Positions 8,838 to 16,853 of a stretch of DNA of 64,000 nt are shown here, one piece after another; position 1 is the first letter of the stretch; every line of letters begins with the position of its first letter. Made by a program: the position numbers and the translations under genes. The notes beneath the pieces were generated by a model that was not told where the DNA came from, ran no database searches, and saw only the letters and a program-made list of their open reading frames with translations. Origin of the DNA: Amycolatopsis pretoriensis (lineage in GTDB: Bacteria > Actinomycetota > Actinomycetes > Mycobacteriales > Pseudonocardiaceae); contig NZ_FNUJ01000001.1 of NCBI RefSeq assembly GCF_900107925.1, positions 1,364,001 through 1,428,000 of the forward strand, given 5' to 3'.

Positions 8838-10226
8838 GTGCGCACGCGGCTGCTGGTCGTCCTCGTCGCCCTCGCGCTCGCCGTGGTCGCCGCGTTCGCC
8901 GTGCCGCTGCTGGCGTCCACCGCCGAGCAGCGCACGCAGCAGCTGGTCATCTCCCGCACCGCCGACGTCGACCGGTTCGTCGTGCTGGCCCAGCAGGCCG
9001 TCGACACTCGGGACCCGGCCGCGCTCGTGGCCGACGCGGCCCGCTACGCCGAGCTGTACGGCGAAGGCGTCGTCATCGTCGACGCGCGCCGCGATCCGCT
9101 GGTCCAGGCCGGCGGGCTGACCGCGGCCGACCCCGCGGTGCACGCGCTGGTGGAGGCGACCATGCGCAACGAACCCGCGCCGCAGGTGGGCAACCTCGGC
9201 CCGTGGTCGGCCGAACCGGCGTACTTCGCGCGGCCGGTCGGCACCGGCACCCGCGTGTCCGGCGTCGTCGTGCTGCGCGCGTCGGTGACGACGGCGGCCG
9301 CGGACGTCGCCACCCGCTGGGGCACCATCGGCGCCGGCGCGCTGCTGGTCGCGGTCGTGTTCGTGCTGCTGGCCGTGGTGCTGGCCCGCTGGATGGTCCG
9401 GCCGCTGCACGAGCTGGAGACCGGCGTCCTCGCCGTCGCCGCCGGGCACCGCGCGCACGTCCCGGAGCGCGCCGGACCGCGCGAGCTGCGGGTGCTGGCC
9501 GGCGAGGTCAACCGGATGTCCGAGGCGGTGCTCGAAGCGGCCGAGCAGCAGCACCGGCTGGTCGCCGACGCGTCCCACCAGCTGCGCAACCCCATGGCGG
9601 CGCTCCGGCTGCGCGTCGACTCACTCGCCGGGCGCGTCGAGGGCGACGACACGACGTACCGGGCGACCGTCGCCGAAGTCGAACGCCTGGAGCGGCTCCT
9701 CGACGGGTTGCTGGCCCTCGCGCTGGCCGAGAGCACCGCGACGCGGGTCGCGGCCGGGGGCGCGGACGAGTCGTGCGACCTCGCCTCCGTGCTCGCCGAA
9801 CGCGTCGACGCCTGGCGGCCGTCCGCCGAAGACGCCGGCTCGGCGATCGTGCCGCCGCCGGGCCACGACGAGCCGGTGACCGTGCGCTGCCCCGAGGGGG
9901 AACTCGCGCAGATCCTCGACGTGCTGCTGGACAACGCGGTCCACTACGCCGGGCGCGGCGCGAAGATCACGACGGACTGGGAAGCCGGTGCGGACACGGC
10001 GACCCTCCTCGTCCGCGACGACGGACCCGGACTGTCCACTGAGGACCGGGCGCGGGCGACCGAACGGTTCTGGCGCGCCGGCGGCGAAGGCGCGCCTCGC
10101 GGCACCGGACTGGGATTGGCCATCGCGCACCAGCAGGTGCGCACCCGCGGCGGCGTCCTCGAACTGCGCCAGGCCCTCCCCCACGGGCTCGAAGTCCGCG
10201 TCACGCTTCCCCTGGCGGCGTCATGA
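8838..10226 (+). CDS. Sensor histidine kinase of the TctE/OmpR-partner type
   Basis: A 462-residue membrane kinase. The N-terminal membrane segment (about residues 5-28) and a second one near residues 155-190 flank an extracytoplasmic sensor of about 125 residues. A HAMP linker follows, then the dimerisation helix with the phospho-acceptor His (DASHQLRNPM). The ATPase domain carries LDNAVHYA, VRDDGPGL and GTGLGLAI. The GTG start is 4 bases after the response-regulator stop. The stop overlaps the start of the TAXI lipoprotein (ATGA), which ties the three genes together translationally. Confidence 0.92.
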   Translation: MRTRLLVVLVALALAVVAAFAVPLLASTAEQRTQQLVISRTADVDRFVVLAQQAVDTRDPAALVADAARYAELYGEGVVIVDARRDPLVQAGGLTAADPAVHALVEATMRNEPAPQVGNLGPWSAEPAYFARPVGTGTRVSGVVVLRASVTTAAADVATRWGTIGAGALLVAVVFVLLAVVLARWMVRPLHELETGVLAVAAGHRAHVPERAGPRELRVLAGEVNRMSEAVLEAAEQQHRLVADASHQLRNPMAALRLRVDSLAGRVEGDDTTYRATVAEVERLERLLDGLLALALAESTATRVAAGGADESCDLASVLAERVDAWRPSAEDAGSAIVPPPGHDEPVTVRCPEGELAQILDVLLDNAVHYAGRGAKITTDWEAGADTATLLVRDDGPGLSTEDRARATERFWRAGGEGAPRGTGLGLAIAHQQVRTRGGVLELRQALPHGLEVRVTLPLAAS

Positions 10227-11167
10227 CCCTCACCCGGCGCACCGCCCTCCTCGGCGGCCTCGGCCTGGCCCTCGCCGGCTGCTCGACGGCCGGCTACAGC
10301 GGTCCCGAGCGCACGGTCACCATCGCGGCCGGCGAGCGCGGCGGCTTCTACCTCGCCTTCGCCGAGCTGCTCGCCGCCGAGCTGAACCGCGCCGAACCGA
10401 AGCTGCACGCGACCGCCCTGCCGACCGAAGCGAGCGTCGCCAACGTCGACCTCGTCCGCCGCGGGCAGGCCGACCTCGGCCTGGTCCTGGCCGACGTCGC
10501 CCAGACGGCGCTGACCGGCGGGTCGCCGTTCACCGGCGAGGTGCCGCTGCTCGCGCTCGGCCGCGTCTACGAGAACTACCTGCAGCTCGTCGTACGCGCG
10601 GACGGGCCGGTGCGCGGGCTCGCCGACCTGGCCGGGCGTCCGGTGTCGCTCGGCGCGGGCGGCTCCGGCGCGGCCCAGCTCGGCGAGCGCCTCTTCGCGA
10701 AGGCCGGCGTCGCGGTCGACGCCCGGCACCTTCTCTTCGACGACGCCGTCCGCGCGCTGGCCGCCCGCCGGGTCGACGCCATGCTGTGGTCCGGCGGAGT
10801 GCCGACGCCGAAGCTCGCCGACCTCACCCGCACGACCCCGATCGCGCTGCTGCCCCTGGACGCGGTGGTGCCGGCGCTGCGTGCCGCGTACGGGCCGGTG
10901 TACGACCAGGTCCAGGTGCCCGACGGCGCCTATCGCGGAGTCGGCGCGCTGGGCACGATCGGCGTCGCGAACCTGCTGGTCTGCTCCCCCGCCCTGCCCG
11001 ACGACGTCGCCGCGGCCGTCGTCCGGCTGCTCGTCGAGCGGGCGACCGACCTGGTGCCCGCCGAGGCCGTCGGAACGCAGTTCCTCGACGTCCGGACGCT
11101 CATCGGCACCCAGCCGGTACCGCTGCAGCCTGGCGCGGCGGCCGCGTACCAGGCGCTGCACGGCTGA
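10223..11167 (+). CDS. TAXI-family substrate-binding lipoprotein
   Basis: A 314-residue extracytoplasmic binding protein. The N-terminus has a twin-arginine-like TRRTALLGG followed by a lipobox (LALAGC), so it is probably a Tat- or Sec-exported lipoprotein anchored to the membrane. The mature part begins with ERTVTIAAGERGGFYLAFAELL, the TAXI (TRAP-associated immunogenic) fold. TAXI proteins normally feed TRAP transporters, but no TRAP membrane subunit is in the window. Instead the gene overlaps the sensor kinase by 4 bases. A role as ligand-loading partner of the kinase, or of the MHS symporter, is therefore an inference worth testing. Confidence 0.88.
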   Translation: MTLTRRTALLGGLGLALAGCSTAGYSGPERTVTIAAGERGGFYLAFAELLAAELNRAEPKLHATALPTEASVANVDLVRRGQADLGLVLADVAQTALTGGSPFTGEVPLLALGRVYENYLQLVVRADGPVRGLADLAGRPVSLGAGGSGAAQLGERLFAKAGVAVDARHLLFDDAVRALAARRVDAMLWSGGVPTPKLADLTRTTPIALLPLDAVVPALRAAYGPVYDQVQVPDGAYRGVGALGTIGVANLLVCSPALPDDVAAAVVRLLVERATDLVPAEAVGTQFLDVRTLIGTQPVPLQPGAAAAYQALHG

Positions 11168-11183
11168 GCGCTAGATTGGGCCG

Positions 11184-11606
11184 GTGACCGAACCCCGCCG
11201 ACCGATCGTCGAGATGCCGCTGCGCGTGCGCTACCACGAGTGCGACGGCCAGGGCATCGTGTTCAACGCCCACTACCTGGCCTATGTGGACATGTGCTCC
11301 TTCGAGGCGGAGAAGGCGCTCTTCGGTTCGCACGAGGAGTTCCTGGCCAACCGCACGGACGTCGTCGTGGCGGAGGCGAACCTGAAGTTCCGCGCCCCGG
11401 CCCGGTACGACGACGAACTGATCGTTTCCCAGTACCTGAACCACCTCGGCACGACGTCGCTGATCTTCGACTTCGAGATCCACCGCGGTTCGGAGGTGAT
11501 CGCGGCGGCGAACGTCCGGTACGTGTTCATCGACCCGGAGACGCTGCGTCCGGCGGCGCCGCCGGAGGCGGTCCGCAAGGCCTACGCGGCCCTGCTCGGG
11601 GACTGA
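11184..11606 (+). CDS. Acyl-CoA thioesterase, 4HBT/YbgC-like hot-dog fold
   Basis: A 140-residue single hot-dog protein. RVRYHECDGQGIVFNAHYLAY carries the catalytic Asp motif typical of 4-hydroxybenzoyl-CoA/YbgC thioesterases. The central helix follows, then strands containing LKFRAPARYDDEL. It would hydrolyse a short or aromatic acyl-CoA; the substrate is not deducible. The GTG start lies 16 bases after the TAXI gene, and the stop is 4 bases before trmL, suggesting a shared transcript with trmL. Confidence 0.87.
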   Translation: MTEPRRPIVEMPLRVRYHECDGQGIVFNAHYLAYVDMCSFEAEKALFGSHEEFLANRTDVVVAEANLKFRAPARYDDELIVSQYLNHLGTTSLIFDFEIHRGSEVIAAANVRYVFIDPETLRPAAPPEAVRKAYAALLGD

Positions 11607-11610
11607 GCCC

Positions 11611-12072
11611 GTGTTCCGAGTTGTCTTCTACCAGCCGGAAATCCCGCCGAACACGGGCAACGCGATCCGGCTCGCCGCGAACACCGGCTGCGAGCTGCAC
11701 CTGGTCGAGCCGCTCGGGTTCACGTTGGAGGACAAGCAGCTGCGCCGAGCCGGGCTCGACTACCACGACCTGGCCCGGGTGCACGTCCACGCGTCGCTGG
11801 CCGCGGCTTGGGAAGTGTTGCTGCCGGCGAAGGTGTACGCGTTCAGCGCGTCGGCGACGCGGCTGTACACGGACGTCGCTTACGGGCCGGGAGACGTGCT
11901 GATGTTCGGGCCGGAGTCGGTCGGCCTGCCGGAGCCGGTGCAGGAGGCGCCGGAGGTGACCGACCGCGTGCGGCTGCCGATGCTGCCGACGAGCCGGTCG
12001 CTGAACCTCGCGAACACCGCGGCGATCACGGTTTACGAGGCTTGGCGGCAGAACGGCTTCGCGGGCGCGTGA
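11611..12072 (+). CDS. trmL: tRNA (cytidine/uridine-34-2'-O)-methyltransferase
   Basis: A 153-residue SPOUT-class methyltransferase that 2'-O-methylates the wobble base of certain tRNALeu species. YQPEIPPNTGNAIRLAANTG at the N-terminus, the central LMFGPESVGLPE and the C-terminal knot RLPMLPTSRSLNLANTAAI are diagnostic. Length is normal. The start is a GTG 4 bases after the thioesterase stop. Confidence 0.93.
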   Translation: MFRVVFYQPEIPPNTGNAIRLAANTGCELHLVEPLGFTLEDKQLRRAGLDYHDLARVHVHASLAAAWEVLLPAKVYAFSASATRLYTDVAYGPGDVLMFGPESVGLPEPVQEAPEVTDRVRLPMLPTSRSLNLANTAAITVYEAWRQNGFAGA

Positions 12073-12095
12073 TCACCGTCCGGTAGGTTCGCCGG

Positions 12096-12605
12096 ATGCG
12101 ACAGCAGTTCCTGGGGGCGCTCATCGGCGCCGCGTTCGGCACCGTGTTCGTCCTGGTCAACTCCGGCTCGCCGGTTCCGGCCGCGCTCGGCTGGGTGCTC
12201 CGCGCCCTGGCCGTGCTCGCGCTGGCGGCGGTGGTGGTCCTCGGCGTCCGCGCCGGCGGCCGGCCCACGCTGGAGGGCCGGCCGGTGTTCGGCCCGAGCT
12301 ACCGCGTGATCGTCATCGGCGAGGTCGTGCTGCTGATCGCGGGGTTCTTCGTGCTGCGTCTGCTGGACGCGCCGGTGCAGGCGAACGTGGCTTGGATCGC
12401 CACGATCGTCGGTCTTCACTTCGTCGCGCTGGCATCGGCTTGGAAGACGCGTTCGATCCTGGTGGTCGGGGTGGTGCTGACGGTGCTGGGTGTCGTCGGC
12501 TTGGCACTGCTGGGGAGTGCCGCGGAGTGGGTGCCGTTCGTGAGCGGGACGCTCTCCGGGGTGACCCTGCTCGGCGGAAGCCTGTACGGCGTCCGCCGAG
12601 CCTGA
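12096..12605 (+). CDS. Small integral membrane protein of unknown function
   Basis: A 169-residue hydrophobic protein with about five predicted membrane segments: residues 5-25, 30-50, 68-90, 95-115 and 120-165. There is no enzyme motif. It lies 23 bases after trmL on the same strand. Its last 14 codons (VTLLGGSLYGVRRA and the stop) are contained in a 47-bp sequence that is repeated perfectly 321 bases downstream, so its 3' end exists twice. Confidence 0.78.
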   Translation: MRQQFLGALIGAAFGTVFVLVNSGSPVPAALGWVLRALAVLALAAVVVLGVRAGGRPTLEGRPVFGPSYRVIVIGEVVLLIAGFFVLRLLDAPVQANVAWIATIVGLHFVALASAWKTRSILVVGVVLTVLGVVGLALLGSAAEWVPFVSGTLSGVTLLGGSLYGVRRA

Positions 12606-12606
12606 G
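12560..12606 (+). repeat. 47-bp direct repeat, copy 1 (3' end of membrane gene)
   Basis: Identical to 12881-12927. It contains a hairpin, CTCGGCGGA ... TCCGCCGAG, and covers the last codons and stop of the membrane-protein gene. Confidence 0.95.
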
Positions 12607-12880
12607 CGAGGGGCCCGGCCAAAATCAACCTCGCGCGGCGTCAGCCGGAAGCTCAGGTGACCGGCAAGTCCAACGCGAAGTGGGGCTCCAGCCGACCTGG
12701 CGCACGCGGCGGAAATCAGGCCGCGATGGCTGCTCGCCGGTGCCGCTCTGCGCGGCCGGAGGAGATGTCGCGAATCGGGCAGGAGGACCGCCGTCCGTCA
12801 CTCCGCTCGGCGCGGCCGGAGACCCCTTCGCTGCGCAAGCCGATGGCCTGGACACGAGCCGACACGAGAGCGCGTGGCCC
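12607..12880. other. Non-coding segment enclosed by the 47-bp direct repeats
   Basis: A 274-base stretch between two identical 47-bp repeats. Open frames cross it on both strands, but none has a convincing ribosome site or a recognisable product. It has no integrase, no tRNA and no inverted ends. It could be the residue of a small element inserted at the gene's 3' end, or an expanded duplication. Confidence 0.6.
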
Positions 12881-12927
12881 GGTGACCCTGCTCGGCGGAA
12901 GCCTGTACGGCGTCCGCCGAGCCTGAG
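12881..12927 (+). repeat. 47-bp direct repeat, copy 2
   Basis: A perfect copy of 12560-12606, ending directly against the stop codon of the convergent VWA gene. It re-encodes VTLLGGSLYGVRRA plus stop. Confidence 0.95.
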
Positions 12928-13908
12928 TCACGGCAGTCTCTGGCCCCAGAACAGGCTGGCCGCCGCGCCGAGCATCAGGATCAGCGTTCCGACGACCACC
13001 CACGGCTTGCTCGCGTCGGCGTCCTTCAGCTCGTAACCGATCTGCTCACCGAGGTCGCCGTACACCTTCTTCAGCTCCTCGGCGCTCGCCGCCTTGTAGA
13101 AGTCGCCGCCCGACAGCCGTGCGATCTCGCGCAGCGACTCGTCGTCCACGCTCACCGGCTGGGCCTTGCCGTCGATCTCGACCGAACCGTGGGTCGTGCC
13201 GAACGAGATCGACGAGATCGGCACCCCGGCCTGCTTCGCCGCCTGCGCCGCCGTGTAGCCGCCGCGGGCCGCGTACAGGTCCTCCGGCACCGTCTGCTTT
13301 CCGTCGGACATCAGCACTATCCGGGCCGGCGGTGGCCCGTCCGCTCCGCCCACGACGCTGGAGAAGCTCTCCACCGACTGCAGGGCCGCGAAGATGCCTT
13401 CACCGGTCGCCGTCGACTGGGCCAGCTTGAGGTTCTCGATCGCCTTGATCACGCCGTTGCGGTCGGTCGTCGGGTTGACAAGCACCGTCGCCGTGCCCGC
13501 GAACGAGATCAGGCCCAGGTTGATGCCCGGGGTCATGTTCCGCGCGAACTGCGTCGCCGCGTCCTGGGCCGCCTTCAGCCGCGTCGGGGCGACGTCGGTC
13601 GCCTCCATCGACAGCGACACGTCGATCACCAGCATCACCGTCGCCCGGTTGCGCGGCACCTTCTGCTCGGCGGTCGGGCCGGCCAGCGCCACGGTGAGGA
13701 TCAGCAGCGACAGCACGATCAGCACCGCCGGCAGGTGCCGGACCCAGCCCTGGCTCTTCGGCGCGACCTTCTCCAGCAACGCCAGGTTCGCGAACCGCAT
13801 GGTCCGCTTCCGCCGCGCGCGCTGCGCCAGCACGTACCCGATCGCGACCGCCGCGACGGCGATCAGCAGCAGGAACCACCAAGGAGCGGTGAAACCCGTC
13901 AGGCTCAC
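12928..13908 (-). CDS. Membrane-anchored VWA-domain protein (BatA/Rv1481-like)
   Basis: A 326-residue protein. Two membrane segments lie near the N-terminus (residues 9-28 and 59-79), followed by a von Willebrand factor A domain with a MIDAS metal site (VIDVSLSMEATD, near residue 95) and a C-terminal membrane segment (about 302-322). Such proteins are metal-dependent scaffolds working with MoxR ATPases. It is the last gene of the moxR-DUF58-VWA operon; its GTG start overlaps the DUF58 stop by 4 bases. The trio is the equivalent of Rv1479-Rv1481 and is linked to envelope stress and cell-wall maintenance. Confidence 0.93.
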   Translation of the reverse strand: MSLTGFTAPWWFLLLIAVAAVAIGYVLAQRARRKRTMRFANLALLEKVAPKSQGWVRHLPAVLIVLSLLILTVALAGPTAEQKVPRNRATVMLVIDVSLSMEATDVAPTRLKAAQDAATQFARNMTPGINLGLISFAGTATVLVNPTTDRNGVIKAIENLKLAQSTATGEGIFAALQSVESFSSVVGGADGPPPARIVLMSDGKQTVPEDLYAARGGYTAAQAAKQAGVPISSISFGTTHGSVEIDGKAQPVSVDDESLREIARLSGGDFYKAASAEELKKVYGDLGEQIGYELKDADASKPWVVVGTLILMLGAAASLFWGQRLP

Positions 13909-14849
13909 GCCACACCCCCCGACCAGCGGCGCTTGCGGGCGACGACGAACCGCACCATGTCGGCGATCCAGTCGGCGTCCGTGCGCAGCGTCAGGTGGGC
14001 CGCACCCGCGCGCCGCAGGCCGGCCGCCACCGTCTGGCGGTGGGCGTGGGCCGCGGCCCCGAACTCCTTGCGCAGCAAGGCCGACGCATGCACTTCGCGC
14101 TGCTTCCCTGTCTCCGGGTCGGCCAGCACGACGGTCCCCACCTCGGGCAGGTCGACGTCGCGCGGGTCGAGGACTTCGATCGCGATCAGTTCGTGGCGCC
14201 CGCCCAGCGCCCGCAGCGGCCGCTCCCAGGACGTGTCGCCCAGGAAGTCGGAGATCACCACGGCCAGCCCACGGCGGCGCGGCGGCCGGCGCAGCGCCTC
14301 CAAGGCCTGGGCGAAGTCACCGCGGGTACCTTCGGCCGCCCGCGGGGTCTCGGCCAGCTTCCGCACCAGGCCGCGGGCGTGCGCGAGGCCGCCCCGCGCC
14401 GGGATGCGGGCCGTCTCGGCGCCGGTCGACACGAGCGCGCCGATCCGGTTGCCGCCGCCCCCGGTCAGGTGCGCGACCGCCGCGACCGCGCAGACCACCA
14501 GGTCGCGCTTCTCGCACAGCGCCGTGCCGAAGTCGAGGCTCGCCGACAGGTCGGCGACCACCCACGTCTCCAGCTCGCGGTCGGCGACGGTCTCGCGGAT
14601 GTGCGGGGTCGTGGTGCGCGCGGTGACCGCCCAGTCCATCCGGCGGACGTCGTCGCCGGGCTGGTACGGCCGCGCCTCGCCGGGCTCGGACCCCGGCCCC
14701 GGCACGAGGCCGAGGTGGTTGCCCTGCAGCAGCCCGTCGAGCCGGCGGCGGACGTCGAGCTCGAGGGTCCGGAGCCCGGCTTCCATCCGGTCGCCCCGCA
14801 GCACCGGGGGCGCCCACGAAGGGCGTTCGCCCTTCTCGTTCTTCGCCAT
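13905..14849 (-). CDS. DUF58-domain protein, MoxR partner
   Basis: A 314-residue protein with the DUF58 hallmark YQPGDDVRRMDWAVTART near residue 65, followed by a VWA-like region beginning VVADLSASLDFG. The ATG at 14849 was chosen (MAKNEKGERP); the open frame continues upstream only as an overlap with moxR. It lies 7 bases after the moxR stop and overlaps the VWA gene start by 4 bases, so all three are co-translated. DUF58 proteins are thought to be recruited by MoxR AAA+ ATPases; the biochemical function is not established. Confidence 0.92.
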   Translation of the reverse strand: MAKNEKGERPSWAPPVLRGDRMEAGLRTLELDVRRRLDGLLQGNHLGLVPGPGSEPGEARPYQPGDDVRRMDWAVTARTTTPHIRETVADRELETWVVADLSASLDFGTALCEKRDLVVCAVAAVAHLTGGGGNRIGALVSTGAETARIPARGGLAHARGLVRKLAETPRAAEGTRGDFAQALEALRRPPRRRGLAVVISDFLGDTSWERPLRALGGRHELIAIEVLDPRDVDLPEVGTVVLADPETGKQREVHASALLRKEFGAAAHAHRQTVAAGLRRAGAAHLTLRTDADWIADMVRFVVARKRRWSGGVA

Positions 14850-14856
14850 CGCCGGA

Positions 14857-15927
14857 TTACCTGACCGGCGCGCCCGCCGGGACCGGGCCGCCCTGGCCGG
14901 CCCCGCCCTGCGGCCGGGCCGAGACCTGCGGCAACGGCACGGTCTGCAGCACGCGCGTGATGATGTGGTCGATGGGCACGCCGTCGGCGAGCGCGTCGTA
15001 GGACAGCACGAGCCGGTGGCGCAGCACGTCCGGCACGACGTCGACGACGTCCTGCGGCAGCACGTAGTCGCGGCCGCGGACCAGCGCCAGCGCCCGGGCG
15101 GCGGCGATGATGCCGAGGCTCGCCCGCGGCGAAGCACCGTAGGACACCCAGCCGGCGACGTCGGCGAGGCCGTGCTCGTTCGGCGTCCGGGTGGTCAGCA
15201 CGAGCCGCACGACGTAGTCGACCAGCGCGTGGTGCACGAACACCTGCGACGCGACACCCTGCAGCCGGACCAGCTCGCCCGGGCTGAGCACCTCGTGCGG
15301 GGTGGGCGGGGTGACGCCCATCCGGTAGATGATCTCGCGCTCCTCCTCGGCGGAGGGGTACTCGACGAGGATCTTGAACAGGAAGCGGTCGCGCTGCGCC
15401 TCGGGCAGCGGGTAGACGCCCTCGTTCTCGATCGGGTTCTGGGTGGCCAGCACGAGGAACGGGTCGGGCATCGGGAACGTCTGCCCGCCGATCGACACGT
15501 GCCGCTCGGCCATCACCTCGAGCATCGCCGACTGCACCTTCGCCGGCGCGCGGTTGATCTCGTCGGCGAGCACGAAGTTGGCCACGACCGGGCCGAGCTC
15601 GACGTCGAAGCGCTCGGCGCCCTGGCGGTAGATCCGGGTGCCGAGGATGTCGGCGGGCACCAGGTCGGGGGTGAACTGCACGCGGGAGAACGACCCGCCG
15701 ACGACCCGCGCGAACGTCTCGACGGCGAGGGTCTTCGCCACGCCGGGCACGCCTTCGAGCAGCAGGTGGCCCTTGGCCAGGAGGCCGACCAGCATCCGCT
15801 CGACCAGGCGGTCCTGGCCGACGATGATCCGCTTGACCTCGAACACGGTCCGCTCCAGCAACTGGGCGTCCCGCGCCGGTGTCGCCTGCTGGCCGTTCCC
15901 GCCCTCGGCGTAGCCGGGCTCGGTCAC
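14857..15927 (-). CDS. moxR: MoxR-family AAA+ ATPase
   Basis: A 356-residue chaperone-like ATPase. Walker A is GVPGVAKT (residues 59-66), Walker B is VLADEINRAP, and sensor 1 is ATQNPIENEGVYPLPEAQRDRF. The C-terminal lid follows, with a Pro/Gly/Gln-rich tail. It heads the moxR-DUF58-VWA operon. In mycobacteria the same genes lie directly behind the ripA/ripB peptidoglycan hydrolases; here the ripA-like gene is upstream on the same strand, separated by mobA and a methyltransferase. The complex probably remodels envelope proteins. Confidence 0.94.
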   Translation of the reverse strand: MTEPGYAEGGNGQQATPARDAQLLERTVFEVKRIIVGQDRLVERMLVGLLAKGHLLLEGVPGVAKTLAVETFARVVGGSFSRVQFTPDLVPADILGTRIYRQGAERFDVELGPVVANFVLADEINRAPAKVQSAMLEVMAERHVSIGGQTFPMPDPFLVLATQNPIENEGVYPLPEAQRDRFLFKILVEYPSAEEEREIIYRMGVTPPTPHEVLSPGELVRLQGVASQVFVHHALVDYVVRLVLTTRTPNEHGLADVAGWVSYGASPRASLGIIAAARALALVRGRDYVLPQDVVDVVPDVLRHRLVLSYDALADGVPIDHIITRVLQTVPLPQVSARPQGGAGQGGPVPAGAPVR

Positions 15928-16087
15928 TCTGCCTCCTCGAAAGTTCGTGCGCCGCCCCCGCGACGGTGATCACGCGGTGCGACCGTACTGCGTCCCCCGG
16001 TCGTCCGTCGCATCCGGCACGCGGACGCGCGGGTTCACCCGTGAGCAGCCAACACCGTCAGCGGTGTGACATCTGTGAAGCTGCCCT

Positions 16088-16633
16088 TCAGCGGTGCCGC
16101 TCGAGGTCTTCGGGCGTGTCGATATCGTCCGCTTCGCCCAGTTCGGCCGGCACCTCGGTGACGCTCAGCCCGCCGAGCACCCGCCGCAGCGCCGCGTTCT
16201 CCACCTGCTCGGGCAACGCCGCCCGCAGCGCCGCGACCCGCCACGCGCCCAGCAGCCACTGCCGGGACCCGGCGGCGTCGACCAGCACCGCGCCGTCGCC
16301 GTCGCCGATCGCCGCGGCCAGGCGGTCCACTGTGGACCGGCGGACCCCCGGGAGGTCCGCGGCCAGCACGGCGACCGCTTCGACGTCGTCCGGAACGAAT
16401 GCGAGACCGGCGGCCAAGGCCGCGACGGGCCCGGTGCCGGGCACGGGTTCGCGGGTCCACACGACGTCGAAGCCGGGCCGCCGGGGGCCGACCACGATCA
16501 CGCGTTCGGCGCCGTCGAGGGCGTGGATCGCGCGGGCCAGCAGCGGTTTGCCGCCCACCGACAGGGCCGGCTTGTCCACACCGGACAGTCTGCGGGCCGA
16601 GCCGCCGGCCACCACGATCCCCGCATACCGCAT
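16088..16633 (-). CDS. mobA: MobA-like molybdenum cofactor nucleotidyltransferase
   Basis: A 181-residue NTP transferase. GIVVAGGSARRLSGVDKPAL near the N-terminus is the nucleotide-binding signature of MobA, and the metal-binding Asp lies in VLAADLPGV. MobA attaches GMP to molybdopterin; related proteins (MocA) use CTP, so the exact nucleotide is not certain. The C-terminal DDIDTPEDLERHR is family-typical. It lies alone between moxR and a DUF1801 remnant, in the orientation of the moxR operon. Confidence 0.88.
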   Translation of the reverse strand: MRYAGIVVAGGSARRLSGVDKPALSVGGKPLLARAIHALDGAERVIVVGPRRPGFDVVWTREPVPGTGPVAALAAGLAFVPDDVEAVAVLAADLPGVRRSTVDRLAAAIGDGDGAVLVDAAGSRQWLLGAWRVAALRAALPEQVENAALRRVLGGLSVTEVPAELGEADDIDTPEDLERHR

Positions 16634-16660
16634 CCGGGAAATCTAACCCATACTGGCTGC

Positions 16661-16853
16661 GTGCCCTACACCGCCGAACCGCGCGTCGACGCCTACAGCG
16701 ACGCTCTGCCGGAGTGGCAACGGGCGATCTGCCGCGAGGTCCGCGAGCTGGTCCACGCCGCCGACCCCGAAGTCGTCGAGACGATCAAGCGCACCCGGCA
16801 GCCTCAAGGACCAGGACCGCGCCGCCGGCTGGCGCAAGCTCAAGCGCGGGTGA
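16661..16853 (+). pseudogene. DUF1801 protein remnant with internal deletion
   Basis: The GTG at 16661 opens a typical DUF1801 start (PYTAEPRVDAYSDALPEWQR ... VVETIKRT, about 47 residues). The correct C-terminus, DRAAGWRKLKRG and stop at 16851-16853, follows almost at once but in a different reading frame. Intact members are about 120-130 residues long, so roughly 60 codons are missing and the frame is broken at about 16796-16802. The end overlaps the methyltransferase stop by 14 bases. Confidence 0.8.

Noticed and set aside
12657..12926. An 89-residue open frame ending with the same residues as the upstream membrane protein
   Set aside because: Its similarity comes only from the 47-bp repeat; the rest has shadow-like composition and no ribosome site.
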